Source of the DNA: Aspergillus flavus | Taxonomy: Eukaryota; Ascomycota; Eurotiomycetes; Eurotiales; Aspergillaceae | DNA length: 64,000 bases | Reading direction: 5' to 3' | Assembly (NCBI RefSeq): GCF_009017415.1 | Contig: NC_092406.1 | Coordinates: forward strand, 3,038,001-3,102,000 | In this document: piece after piece, positions 45,025 to 56,052 of the stretch | Layout of the letters: each line of letters opens with the position of its first letter | How positions within the stretch are numbered: position 1 is the first letter of the stretch | The notes under the pieces: model-generated | What the model saw: only the letters and a program-made list of their open reading frames with translations | What the model was told of the DNA's origin: nothing | Databases searched by the model: none | Program-made: the position numbers and the translations under genes

Positions 45025-45524
45025 TGCTCGACCCATCAGCACCTACGAAAGCTTACATCTTAGTAGGTATTTCATCTAATAGCGTGATATTAGGTGCGAT
45101 TATCTTTGACGGAACCACCGTCTAACTCCGAACCATTACACCTACTTCGACATGGTGCTTGGCTTTGATGACACTACTACCCCTGGTAGGTGCCATTTTT
45201 TGACGTATTGCTTTTTATAGGCCACAAGGCTTGTTGTGCAATGATTTGTTTATAGGGATTTGTACAGTGCATTAGCGCAATGAAACCTCTGTAGTTTTGC
45301 AGTATTTAGGTCCTCTCATTCTCTGAAACTCCCACAGGCATGCACTTTGATACATGTCATCAGTTAAATGTGCGATAAAACGCGTTGGATATCAACGGGT
45401 CTGTGTAAGTTTATGCCATAACAACCCTCCGTTCACCATGAGGTCCATGCTTGGCCTGGAAGAAACTGCTTCTTGGTTCCCCATCATCTGCATGATGAAG
45501 TCGTTAGGCACTCGATGTGAACCT
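45025..45524. other. Convergent 3' intergenic region
   Basis: 500 bp between convergent genes. It should contain both 3' UTRs. No gene seen. Confidence 0.5.
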
Positions 45525-46522
45525 TCACGCCCAAAGCGCGTAGTCAGGGAAATATTTATCGTGAATCTGCCGAGCATAATCCACCACCACCGGATATTCT
45601 CGAATAAGTTTCTGCGTATTCGGCGCCCTACAGCCAACGAAACAGCATCAGCAACGTATCACGCAAGGGACACAGAATAAAGAGGAAGAGGAAGAGGAAG
45701 AGGAAAAGAAAAACATACGCATAACAAACCAACCCGGAAACAATAAACCCAAAAAGCGCCGCATCAGCCTCAGTAGGTTCCTCACCACCCAAAACCCAGA
45801 ACGGACCCTGTCCTCCATGTCGCGATCTCGCCTCAACAAGCGCACCATTGATACGCTCCCAGATCTCGGCGCCCAAGGACCCGATCTCCTCCGTCGAGAA
45901 GAGCATCGTCCCCTGGCCGGTAAGAGTACGTGTGACTTTGTTGTAGACCATGAGACCTACCACGACCCGAACAGGCCAAGGCAACGCAGCCAGAATCACA
46001 TCCCGCATGGTATAGTAATTCAGCACCCATTTTTCGTATGCCTAGTTCCAGAATCAGCACAAAATGTCATATTTCCACATGTTCAAGTCATGAAAGATTC
46101 CATCCACCCATCCAAATAGAGAATTGATGATAATGAACACATACATTATACCAATACAACTTATCCTCCAATAAGGCTATCAACCCCATATCCTGGAGCT
46201 TCTGCGATCCCGAAAGCTTCGCGTTGAAATCGTTCGTTAACCCCTTCTCGATAAATGTCTTCGTAATCATGGTTGAATCGCCCATAACGACTGGAGGAGC
46301 TGGATGGCTTCCGTCCTCGTACAGGATCTCTGCCGGGATGGAGATGTAGGGCACTTTGCCTCGGGGTGCGTTGCGCATTGAGCCGGCTTCCACGCGGTAG
46401 GGTATACCGGCGAACCGCAGACGGGCTTCCAGTTTGATTACGAATGGGGACCAGCTGTAGATTCCTGTGCCTGGGAGGCCGCGGTAGAGGGTTAGGGGTG
46501 TTGGGGCTGTGTCTGAAGTCAT
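45525..46522 (-). CDS. FAX1-like protein with thioredoxin/GST-like fold
   Basis: Three exons (46145-46522, 45719-46041, 45525-45627) give 267 residues. The N-terminal half starts LTLYRGLPGTGIYSWSPFVI and contains RGKVPYISI and GDSTMITKTFIEKG, which match the thioredoxin-like domain of the 'failed axon connections'/metaxin-related family. The C-terminal half is an all-helical GST-like domain (LLEDKLYWYNAYEKWVLNYY; GGEEPTEADAALFGFIV), with YPVVVDYARQIHDKYFPDY at the end. The last 33 codons are visible only after splicing, because that exon is in another frame from the longest open frame. Such proteins are uncharacterised in fungi. Some bacterial and plant relatives act as GST-like enzymes. No targeting signal is evident. 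Confidence 0.83.
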
Positions 46523-46989
46523 TGTGGTTGGGGTACTGGTATTAAATTTGGATTTTTATTTTTCTCCTGAATGAAATGGTGTATTTAGGATGGAGTATAC
46601 TCCGTAACGTGGTCTAGGGATGAGCTTTCTTGTATTTGTGTTTATATATATACTTTATTGGGGCTTGGGTCGGGTTTTGCGGCGGATTCAAAGCCGATAC
46701 GGCTTGGGGGCTTTATTCTAAGTGGGTGGTGATGAAGGCATTGCGTTGCAAACTATGATGTGGCCGTCAGCACTAGTCAGATCCTCATAGCCTGTTCCTC
46801 GTAACTTGATCTGCTCCACTTTAGGTTGTATTAGGTTGGAACTGACACAGATCGAGATGGCGATGTATTGTGAATGTTTGATATATATGTACAGTATGAC
46901 CAGAGGGCCAAAGCTCATCAAAGTAAAAGAAGTAATAATAAGAACAATATTTACATATCCTTAAGTGAGCATTGAGTACTTACTCACGG
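46523..46989. other. Intergenic region
   Basis: Promoter of the FAX-like gene and 3' UTR of the PP2C gene, both minus strand. One TACTCCGTA copy lies at 46598-46606. No gene seen. Confidence 0.5.
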
Positions 46990-48826
46990 TCATCGCCGCG
47001 ACCGACGCGGATCAGTCGCTTCTTGTCGGCGCCATTCTCGAGATTCCTTCGTTCCCAGGCTTCCCAAACCGCCTTCAAGTCGTCGTTCCCAACCACCTAG
47101 TCGGACGACGAGGCAGGTAGCGTTGTCTCCCTCCTTAGTCACTTCATTCGCAAAGTTGACCACATCCCGAGACCCCTGCTCGGGAGTCCTAGCCTCCTTG
47201 ACGATGTCAACGACTTCTTGGTCACTGAGCGTTCCACTGATGCCATCAGACATGAGGACCAAGAATGAGTACTCCGCAGGTGCCATCTCAATTCTTCGGA
47301 GCTCTGGCTCGGCTGATACGCCAATCCGTTTCGATTGAACATCACCAAAGGCTCGCGTGTTGGCCAATCCGCTCATGCGCTCTTCTCCAAACGAGTCAGT
47401 CACAAATGTAGTGGCATATCGTCGTAAGCGACTCGCCTCAATCGGTGACGACGGATGGTGGTTGGAAGTCAGTGGAATGGCATCGCCTGTCTCTGTAGAG
47501 CACAACAGTATCCGGGTGTCGCCGACATGGGATACCAACAGACTAGACGGGCTAGACGGATGCCAGAAAGGGGTAGGCGTTGGGGTAGATATGAGCGCGA
47601 CGCTAGCGGTGCTACCTCCCTTGAACCGTTTCGCTCCCCCGATATGTAGAGATGGCGTACGATCACGGCCGTAGAGGATATTGTCCTGGTATAAAGGGTG
47701 ACCCACATTCTCCAATTCATCGCCTTGTTTCGCCGCTTGTGCCGACACAAACTCCAGATCGGTACGGAGAAAGGCGTATTCGAGGACCTCTTCAATGGTA
47801 ACACCTTCGGGTAGGTCGGACAGTGCCTTTGGCTCACCACGGGCACCTTTCCCAATATGTGAGAAGTGAGGAGGTACAAATCTCTTGAAGTACCCTCCGA
47901 CTAGGGTTCGCCAATCTCGGACGAGGTGTTTTTCTAGTTCCCCGATTCGTTGCGAGTTGGCGTCCTGCAGAATAGGCAAATCTCCAGTGGACGGCTCTGT
48001 GTCCTTAGAATAATGGCCATCCCGGTTTTTCTTCAGACTGGACTGGAGCTCGAATGTCGCTGCTGAATCCTGTATGTACTCATGAAGCGTGTGCTGTAGA
48101 AACGTGCTACATTCGTTTCCCCCGTGGCCGTCGAATACTGCGAAATAGAATACCTGTGGATCGCCACTAGCAGTCTCCGCCCCTTGACTCTCCCGAGTTG
48201 CAGGGATTCCATTGGCACCCGATCGTTTGATCGTTAGGGACGCAGGGGGGCGCTTCGCAAATGCAGGAATGTCGATCACACCAGCTTGATATGTATCTTC
48301 ATTCTCCGGACGAGTCCCACGGGAAGTAGATGCGCCGAAGTGGTGTTTCGCGCTGCGAAGAGGGATGCGGACGACAGTCGTCTCCCGGTCGACCAGCGGC
48401 TGGAAGGAGGCTGGGGGGTGAGATGACTCTCCGGTATGAGGAACGGAGGCGGAGCGAGGAAGTTTGTAGAAGGAGTTTACTGGCGCTCGGGGATCTGGAT
48501 GAAGAGAGGAAGATGGTAAATGTGTAACAAAGTAGTCGTGAAATTCAGGCCTCTTGGTTGCCCGGTTGTCGTTGGCAACAGCATTTGCGGGATTCGACGT
48601 GTAGCAACGCCTTGGTAGAATAAGAGAAACTTAGAAGCATATGAAATCAGTCAACGTTCACCAGAGCTCATGTGGGAACCAGATTCAGCGACGTGTGATC
48701 GTCAGCATGGACACTTCGGAGATAAGCCCTAGGGATGGTTGTGCAAGGGTTAAAGATATACATACTGCGACGATCAGCCAGAGTCCGGACCTGGACTGTG
48801 ACCCGCTTCGCAGGAGTTAGATTCAT
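46990..48826 (-). CDS. PP2C-type protein phosphatase, predicted mitochondrial
   Basis: Metal-dependent Ser/Thr phosphatase. The second exon (46990-48629) is open over its whole length but has no in-frame ATG upstream of the conserved domain. A first exon at 48766-48826, joined through a 136-nt intron with a GTATGT donor, supplies the start MNLTPAKRVTVQVRTLADRR and gives 566 residues. The joined N-terminus continues ISLILPRRCYTSNPANAVAN, rich in Arg and lacking acidic residues, like a mitochondrial presequence. PP2C motifs are complete: SRGTRPENEDTYQAG, FAVFDGHGGNECS, LLVSHVGDTRILLCS, LANTRAFGD, VLMSDGISGTLSDQE and EGDNATCLVVRLGG. A mitochondrial PP2C related to yeast Ptc5/Ptc6 (pyruvate dehydrogenase or mitophagy regulation) is the likely role. 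Which one is not resolved. Confidence 0.87.
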
Positions 48827-49440
48827 GAAGGTCGAGGCATTGACGAATTGAAGATATGGGGAAAAGGTAAATTCACGCCTGAGAGTAGGGAGTATGTAAA
48901 AAAGCTGAGAGGACTTGATCGGGAAACCGCGGGGATTGATGATTTTGCGGCCCGAGCGCAATTGCGACGGAGAAATGCAACGGCACTTTCTTAGACTAAA
49001 TCCTTCTTATCTCCCTTATCGACGTTGCCCTTCACTTACCCCATGGAGTATCTTACTTATCACTCTCTCTTAAGGATCGGATCAACAGCAATGTGTGGCA
49101 TGTTATCATTGGGGCCGAATTTCACCCGGACTATTCTTTTGCCTCACCCCAGATCCTTGAAATTCTCTCGTGGACTCCACCATAACGCCATCGGTCACTT
49201 CCAACAACCAATCCCTCAATCCTGAACTGCAACTATTGACATCATCACACCGCTGAAAGCCTAAACCACTTGGTCCAATTCATTTACTCTATTCTTAACC
49301 AACAAGCTATTTCCTCTCTCCTAAGCCATTGCCATCTTCAAACCTGTATTACTCCGTTTTCTCTCATCTTTATGCAGCCCCAAGATGCGGTGAAAATTCA
49401 AGAATAGAAGGAAATCAAGAGCACTTTCCCGGACCGGCAC
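48827..49440. other. Intergenic region
   Basis: Promoter of the PP2C gene and 3' UTR of the next minus-strand gene. A frame open to 48961 overlaps the PP2C first exon but extends it with no conserved sequence. Confidence 0.5.
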
Positions 49441-50873
49441 TCACTTAGCACGCATCTCACTGATAAGCTGAGTATAGCGTCTTGGGGGAGGACGCAGCAG
49501 TACCTTCGCAAGGCCTACCAGCCTGACGTCAGCAGGACTTGTGGAATTATCACTAATACTAATGATTGGGGTAACTCCTAGACGAACAAGGGTGTTGTCC
49601 TTCCTCAGCGCCTGAGGGATTCCGCCAACAAATTGGTCACAATTAACCATTGTACCGGGCTCGAATATTTCGTTCACCGCAGGAAACCTGAAGCTATATT
49701 CGAATGGTAACGAATATAAATCTATCGCGAGCGCCTGCGCCTCGGTTAAGATGTCCTGGAGATCCATCCAGACCACTTGGTATTGGTTCAAGGGATCATG
49801 AGTAAGGGGACCTATCAGTAGCCACAGCTTTTCCATATAAGAGTGGGTGTTGTTTTTGTTACATTCGGAAAATTCCGGTTTATTTACCACGGTCTGGATG
49901 TGATGTGCTATCGCAATGAGCAGCGAATGGCGGACCACCGCAGGGGTTTCTATATCTTATCATTAATCTCTGCAAAGGGGAGCTGGAGGTTACTCAACAT
50001 ACCTATGGTTAGGTGCTCCTGTATCTGGTTGATTTCCACATCCACCTGAGCGTCGAACCCTTTGACGACTGTGGGCTGCAAGATCTCGTGGACGAGGTAA
50101 AAGTTAATTGCTTTTGCAACCACGCACGGCCTAGTGCATGGATTTCCTAGCAATGTTGACGCATGGATCTTATTCGAGATGCTCATGACATATTCCTTAA
50201 CCCGCGGGTTCAGCTGACTGTCAAATTGAATGCTAGGGAAATTAGTATACATGTGGCCAAATTTCTGCGTCCTTGAGAAGAGGCTCTGAAGTCTGGTCGA
50301 GATCAGCCGAATTACTGTTTCGGTATCGAATGAAGAACCTAGAGAACAAATGCTCATCGGAAGACTACCCCTCTTGCAGCTAAGTGACGTCTTGGAGTTC
50401 TCTCCCAGACTCAGAAGTTTGCCCTGTGGAGTGCTAGCAGGTAGGTCAAACGCGGGAGGAGGGAGAGTGTGCACACTTGGAGAGTAAGAGCTCGCTGACG
50501 AGGGGGTGCTTGAACTCGGAGACCTTACGATAGGGCGCTGTTGAGTGGGAGTGAGAGGAAATATTGGCATAGGAATAGTTGACTGCAACATGCGAACCCT
50601 CTTGGGGTCTGCAATGGCTTTGCTCTGGTTGCTGATTGTGGTCTTCTGTTTCCGGACCAAGTCTTCTAGATCAAGAATTCTGACACGCTGCCTGCTGATA
50701 GTCTCGATATCCTGTGCACTGTATTCACGGCAGCGGTTGAGGGCCGCTTCAACCTCTTCCAGCCTTTCTTGAGTTGCTTTTACGCGAATCTGGAGCTGTT
50801 TAACCACATCTGCACGGGTCAATTCTTGCAGGCTACCTGGATCAGCAGCATAGTAGAGTTTTTCGATTGCCAT
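49441..50873 (-). CDS. Fungal-specific protein of unknown function with N-terminal coiled coil
   Basis: I do not recognise this family. Two exons (50003-50873, 49441-49949), split by a 53-nt intron with a GTATGT donor, give 459 residues. Unspliced reading hits a stop, so the intron is supported. Residues about 15-75 (LTRADVVKQLQIRVKATQER then LEEVEAALNRCREYS) form a heptad-like coiled coil. A Ser/Pro-rich linker follows. The C-terminal 280 residues look folded and helical (ETVIRLISTRLQSLF, AKAINFYLVHEILQPTVVKG, HSLLIAIAHHIQTVV), with a tail LVGLAKVLLRPPPRRYTQLI. The layout resembles the bZIP/coiled-coil-plus-helical-domain regulators of ascomycetes, but no basic DNA-binding region is visible. 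The frame stays open upstream only to a TTG. The first ATG is used. Confidence 0.68.
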
Positions 50874-52460
50874 CTGAGCTAGAGTCCACCAGATATCAAA
50901 AGCACAGCAGAAAGTAGATGGGAAGACAGATCGCAACTGATGATGTTTAGGCTTGGATTAATTGTTGAACAATGAGAGAAGCTCAAGGTTGGAATAAAGG
51001 TAGACTCTGAGAGAAAATATCTTAACAACACAGAAGGGAATACCTATATCAATGTTTGTAGGAAACAATGTTCAGCTAATAAAGCAACACAAATAACCAA
51101 GACTATATTCTGTTGTATGAGACACCAAGTGGGGCATCAACATCATATCATGGAGCTAAACTGTATACTGTACCTAAAGTGAATGGAATTCACTGTGTCA
51201 TTTTGACCAGCTCACCGGCCAAGAGTAACAAAGAGAGTGGGTTTATAAATAGGTTTCCTGACTCAAGTTCAGCCTAGAAACACAAACGGGCACGTTTTCA
51301 TTTGTCTCAAGCCCTTTGGCTGCCTTCGGCAATCGATTGAAAGATACCCGTCATAGCCAACTCTGGAACTACATCCTCTTTAAGTTGCCACTTCCAGCTA
51401 TAGGTAGTGACTGCTGTACTCCGTACTACTTGCTATATAGGTAAAGCAGTCCTACTATAAATACCAAGGTAATACAGATAAGTCTGTGTTCCCCCTGCGG
51501 TATGAGTACGCAGTATAGTTAGTTTTGTAGTAGAGAGTATACTCCGTACTCTAAGTATATATACGATGTATCTGTTCTACACTCTGGAGAATGACCGCAT
51601 TGGGACAGCTTTCTCCTTTTTCTTTGGAACCCGAAAGCTTTGACCCACGAACCAATTCCGAGCCTCCCGCCCGAAAAGTCCTCCCTTCCTACCTACTAAC
51701 TTACTTAATACCATTGTTGAGCAAAATCTGGACAACCAAACTTTTTTTCTTTTTATTTCCATTCTTGAAGGGTCGCTGTCCTCCGTTCATGAACTAAGTC
51801 GCAATCCACTTCCAAGATAGTCTATCCATCACTCTAACGGGGTGGAGGGATTCCAGAGCGTAAGTAACCGCACGAGTCGAACTACAGCCGCTACTTCAAC
51901 TAGTAGTTGGTGGCTTATCAACCTTATCGCCAAAACGACACACATGGCCAATTTGGAAATCTTTCCCCGGAGATCTCCTGATCAACTAACACTCCGACCT
52001 CGATTGATAGATTACCAACATCTCCCACGAGCTTTTATTGATACTGCTGCATTCGCCTCAACCGCTAAATCCTCTGGCTCCGTACAGTTCCCCGCTCGAC
52101 TTCGGGACGCGTTGTCAAACTTGCGTTAATTAGGTACGTGTTTTTGCAGAGTTCTCCTGGAAAACTACGCTGCATAATCATATCGCCATTGTACCTGTCT
52201 CCCCACAGGGGTGGTTATGACATGTATAGCTTTGACTAACGTATTACTTCCCGGTATCATTTGCAGATTGCCGTATACTTTCAGATAGCGAACACACCGC
52301 GTATCGTCCGCTCCCTCCATAATCCACCGATTGTCACTCCCGTTCGACCTTCGCGCCAGCGTGGTTTACTAGCTTTAGTGCTACCAAAACCCTTATACGA
52401 CCCCTTATCTCTTGGGATCGCCCGGTCGCCAAGTCCGTCACTGTGTACACTGAATCAAAA
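50874..52460. other. 1.6 kb divergent intergenic region
   Basis: It lies between a minus-strand gene and the plus-strand PI synthase gene and must hold both promoters. Two TACTCCGTA copies (51417 and 51540) lie here. A 95-codon frame at 51842-52129 has no recognisable similarity. Pyrimidine-rich sequence precedes the PI synthase ATG. Confidence 0.5.
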
Positions 52461-53483
52461 ATGGGTGCCCGCACAAGAAGACAACAGGCCGCCTTGGCCG
52501 CTCAGTCGGATAGTAATGAGTCGCCGGCTGGCAATGGCACAGTGGAAAAATCGCCAAGGAAGACCAGAACTCCGAGCAAGAAGGAAGTGAAGGAGAATGT
52601 ATATTTGTTTGCCCCTAACCTTATTGGTAAGGAGCTTCTTCCCGCCTTGTCATTATTTCACGATGTTCCGAACAGATGCTTACCGGTGGCGCGGGATTAG
52701 GATATTTACGGGTTGTCTTGACAATGGCTTCGCTGTACTATATGCCGCTGCATCCGCGAACGTGCTCCCTTCTTTACAGTGTGTCTTGTTTGCTGGATGC
52801 CCTAGACGGATATGCAGCACGCTACTTCAACCAGTCCACCACCTTCGGCGCGGTTCTGGATATGGTGACAGACCGCTGTACAACTGCGTGCTTGCTGGTG
52901 TTCCTGAGTTCGGCGTGGCCTCGCTGGTCTATTGTCTTTCAGAGTCTGATTGCCTTGGATATGGCCAGCCATTACATGCACATGTATGCTACCCTCAGCA
53001 TGGGCGGGTCTGGTCAAAGTCACAAGAAGATCGATTCTAGCAGGAGCTGGATCCTGTATCAGTACTACAATAGCAAGGTGGGCTATATCCAGCATATAAG
53101 AAGTCCCATACTGATCATGCTTACAGACTGTTCTGTTCATCTGCTGTGCTCTTAATGAGCTTTTTTTCATTGGCCTCTACCTTCTTTCGTTCTCGTCCCC
53201 TATTTTGTCTCCATCCCTTCTTCAACCCGTTCCAGGCTCCGGAGCCGACGCTGCACAGCCGGTCTCGACTGACTCGTTCGCTAGTCCATGGAGCGCTGGC
53301 GCGTTGGAGATGGCTAGGGCCAACAAGATTGACAGCACCTGGCCTTGGATCATCACCGGAATCTCGGCTCCCGTTATGGCTCTAAAGCAAATCATCAACG
53401 TGGTGCAGCTTGTCAAAGCTAGCAACTGGCTGGTTGAAGGTGACATGGCCAACCGCCGGGCGCTGCGAGGTAAGAAAAACTAG
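52461..53483 (+). CDS. pis1: Phosphatidylinositol synthase (CDP-diacylglycerol-inositol 3-phosphatidyltransferase)
   Basis: ER membrane enzyme making phosphatidylinositol from CDP-diacylglycerol and myo-inositol. Three exons (52461-52626, 52701-53077, 53127-53483) give 299 residues. The CDP-alcohol phosphatidyltransferase signature is complete: DALDGYAARYFNQSTTFG followed by AVLDMVTD, fitting D-x2-DG-x2-AR-x8-G-x3-D-x3-D. The N-terminus is basic and hydrophilic up to VYLFAPNLIGYLRVVLTMAS, where the first membrane helix starts (restored by splicing). Later elements SHYMHMYATLSMGGSGQSHK and TVLFICCALNELFFIGLYLL are typical of eukaryotic PI synthases. It is longer than yeast Pis1 (about 220 residues) because of a 45-residue N-terminal extension and a Ser/Ala-rich loop, as in other filamentous fungi. 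Confidence 0.94.
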
Positions 53484-54250
53484 GCCTCCGGCGCAGTTGT
53501 CGGGTACCTGGCGGCCAGTGAAATCACGGCTCTTTCTCACCTAGCCTTGGGGGGCGTTACTACCGCCAGGACCTGATTGACATCGCTACGCTTGCATGGC
53601 TTTAGTGCCTGGTTAATTTTTTGGGGCAGTGGAAAGCTGCCCCGGTTCTTTGTCTCCTCTTCTCCTTTACCACCTGGTTCCCTTTCTATGATGCCTTTTG
53701 CGGAAGATATGTTTCAGTTGGGAGGAAATTATGGATTTATAGGTCTGTGCAGACCATTGCGGGACAGACCCATTTTCATGACTTATAATTGCTTCGACTG
53801 TTGTCTTTATTAGGGGCTACCTATTTGCACCCCCCCCTTTTTTTCTTTGCTTCTCATCTTTCATTTCTTTTTGTCTCTTTATAAACTTCATTTTTCTGTT
53901 CTTCTTTCTCTCAGGCTGTCTCTGACATGTTTTAAAGATTTTAATTTGGCTCTCTGTATTAGTGGACATACAATTGCTTTCTATGAATGATTGCAGTGAT
54001 CAGGAAATAATATAAAAACAGTTGAAAATGCTGGACTCCCTTAGTAATTCGCATGATCCTACTAGCGTTGCAGTTGCAGTTGCATGAGGCGGCGGTTAAT
54101 CACGGGGAAGTCCGACTGCGGCTCCGGTGTCGGCGCGCGGGGTGACTCGAGATCCACCCCTCATCGCCATATAACTCTCGATGCTTTCGGTCTTTGAGCT
54201 TGGTCTCTCGTCAGTGTTATAGTCCATTGTACTCAGACAGCTGCTTCATA
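53484..54250. other. Intergenic region upstream of leu2
   Basis: PI synthase 3' UTR, a T/C-rich stretch near 53830-53905, and the leu2 promoter. A CCGGTGTCGGCG-rich segment near 54110-54140 is notable. Fungal leucine genes are usually controlled by Leu3-type Zn2Cys6 factors that bind CCG-N4-CGG sites. I could not identify a perfect site with confidence. Confidence 0.45.
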
Positions 54251-55682
54251 ATGTCTTCTTACAACATCGTCGTCTTTGGCGGAGACCACTGCGGTCCGGA
54301 GGTGAGCCACTGAATAAATATGCTGTACATTTCTGAGCGTCCGTATACTGACTAACGTTCATAGGTCACCGCTGAGGCCATCAAGGTAAGCAACCTCGAC
54401 CACAATTCGACCTCTTGGAGGACCTGAGAAGGATTGGTCTAGCATATACTAACCATGAGATTTGTCGATTGTTAGGTCCTCCGTGCTGTTGAGAAGAACC
54501 GCGATGTTACTTTCAACCTTCAAGACCACTTGCTGGGAGGAGTACGTTTGCACTTTTGTCCTCTGGGATACCCTTTGGCATTGGCATATGGCTTACTGAT
54601 TATACAGGCGTCAATTGATGCCACAGGATCTCCCTTGACCGACGAAGCCTTGAACGCAGCTAAGAACGCTGATGCTGTTCTCTTGGGTGCCATCGGTGGA
54701 CCGGTATGGCACACCCCAACAATTCAAATACAGCCTAAGCAAAATAATCTAACACGAGACTAGAAATGGGGCACCGGCGCCGTCCGCCCCGAACAGGGTA
54801 TTCTAAAGCTCCGTAAAGAAATGGGCACCTTCGGCAACCTGCGCCCCTGCAACTTCGCCGCACCCTCCCTCGTTGAGAGCTCTCCCCTCCGCGCCGACGT
54901 CTGCCGCGGTGTTAACTTCAATATCATCCGTGAACTGACGGGCGGTATATACTTCGGTGAGCGCAAGGAAGACGATGGCAGCGGATATGCAATGGACACA
55001 GAGCCCTACTCGCGCGCTGAAATCGAGCGTATCATCCGTCTGGCCGCTCACCTTGCCCTGCAGCACGACCCCCCTCTTCCTGTGTGGAGTTTGGACAAGG
55101 CCAACGTCCTGGCTACTAGCCGTTTGTGGCGTAAGGTTGTCACCGAGGTTATGGCCAAGGAGTTCCCCCAGTTGAAGATCGAGCACCAGCTTATCGACTC
55201 CGCCGCTATGATCATGGTGAAGAACCCCCGCCAGCTGAACGGTATTGTTGTTACCAGCAACCTGTTCGGTGATATCATTAGTGATGAGGCTAGCGTTATC
55301 CCTGGATCTCTGGGCTTGCTTCCCAGTGCTAGTTTGAGCGGTATCCCTGATGGAAATAGCAAGGTTAACGGTATCTATGAGCCTATTCACGGTATGTTCT
55401 ATGTTCCGCACTGCTTCCATAACTTGGGTATATACTGACGTGGGGAAAGGCTCTGCCCCTGACATTGCCGGAAAGGGCATTGTTAACCCTGTCGCCGCCA
55501 TTCTGTCCGTCGCTATGATGATGCAGTACTCTTTCGGTCTGTTTGCCGAGGCCCGCGCCATTGAGCAGGCCGTCAGCAACGTTATCGAGTCCGGTGTCCG
55601 CACTGGTGACATCGGCGGTAAGGCTACCACCGCCGAGGTTGGTGATGCTGTTGCTGCCGAATTGGAGAAGCTTTTGAAGTAA
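54251..55682 (+). CDS. leu2: 3-isopropylmalate dehydrogenase
   Basis: Third step of leucine biosynthesis: oxidative decarboxylation of 3-isopropylmalate with NAD+. Six exons (54251-54301, 54365-54385, 54476-54541, 54608-54703, 54764-55391, 55450-55682) sum to 1095 nt, or 364 residues, the usual length. Key motifs are [108 protein letters not shown] and [19 protein letters not shown]. These cover the substrate arginines and the Mg2+-binding aspartates. The first four exons total only 234 nt, and exon 2 encodes just VTAEAIK. Aspergilli often have two paralogues (leu2A/leu2B). Which one this is cannot be told here. Confidence 0.96.
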
Positions 55683-56052
55683 ATGAGACCGAATAATGGG
55701 ATATGGAAGGATGAATGGGGAAAAGTTACAAATTTAGGCTCTATGCCCAATGAGATATGACCTTCTGAATAACTTATAGATGACAAATATTTGAATTAAT
55801 TCGCTTTTGATTCCCAGACCCCTCGATGCTCCATGAAAATAATCCGTATAACGTGTAATGCCAAGTTCAATATCCTCCAATGCACCATGGAACCGATACA
55901 ACGAAAGATGGGTATCTTAACAACCGGAACTCCGAATACCAACCTAGCCTTAATGCTCCCCATGCCCGTGATCCATACCTATATATGAGACCACCAATCA
56001 TAAAACACTAGGGTCTGATAAAGTTCCTAGCAGCAATGCGCTCCCTCGTCCC
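55683..56052. other. Convergent 3' intergenic region
   Basis: 370 bp between leu2 (plus) and apc10 (minus). It should hold both 3' UTRs. No gene seen. Confidence 0.5.

Noticed and set aside
48766..48961. Separate 97-codon gene overlapping the PP2C first exon (48668-48961)
   Set aside because: Its middle part is the PP2C presequence exon and the remainder reads into intron and 5' UTR. Splicing to the PP2C frame explains it better.
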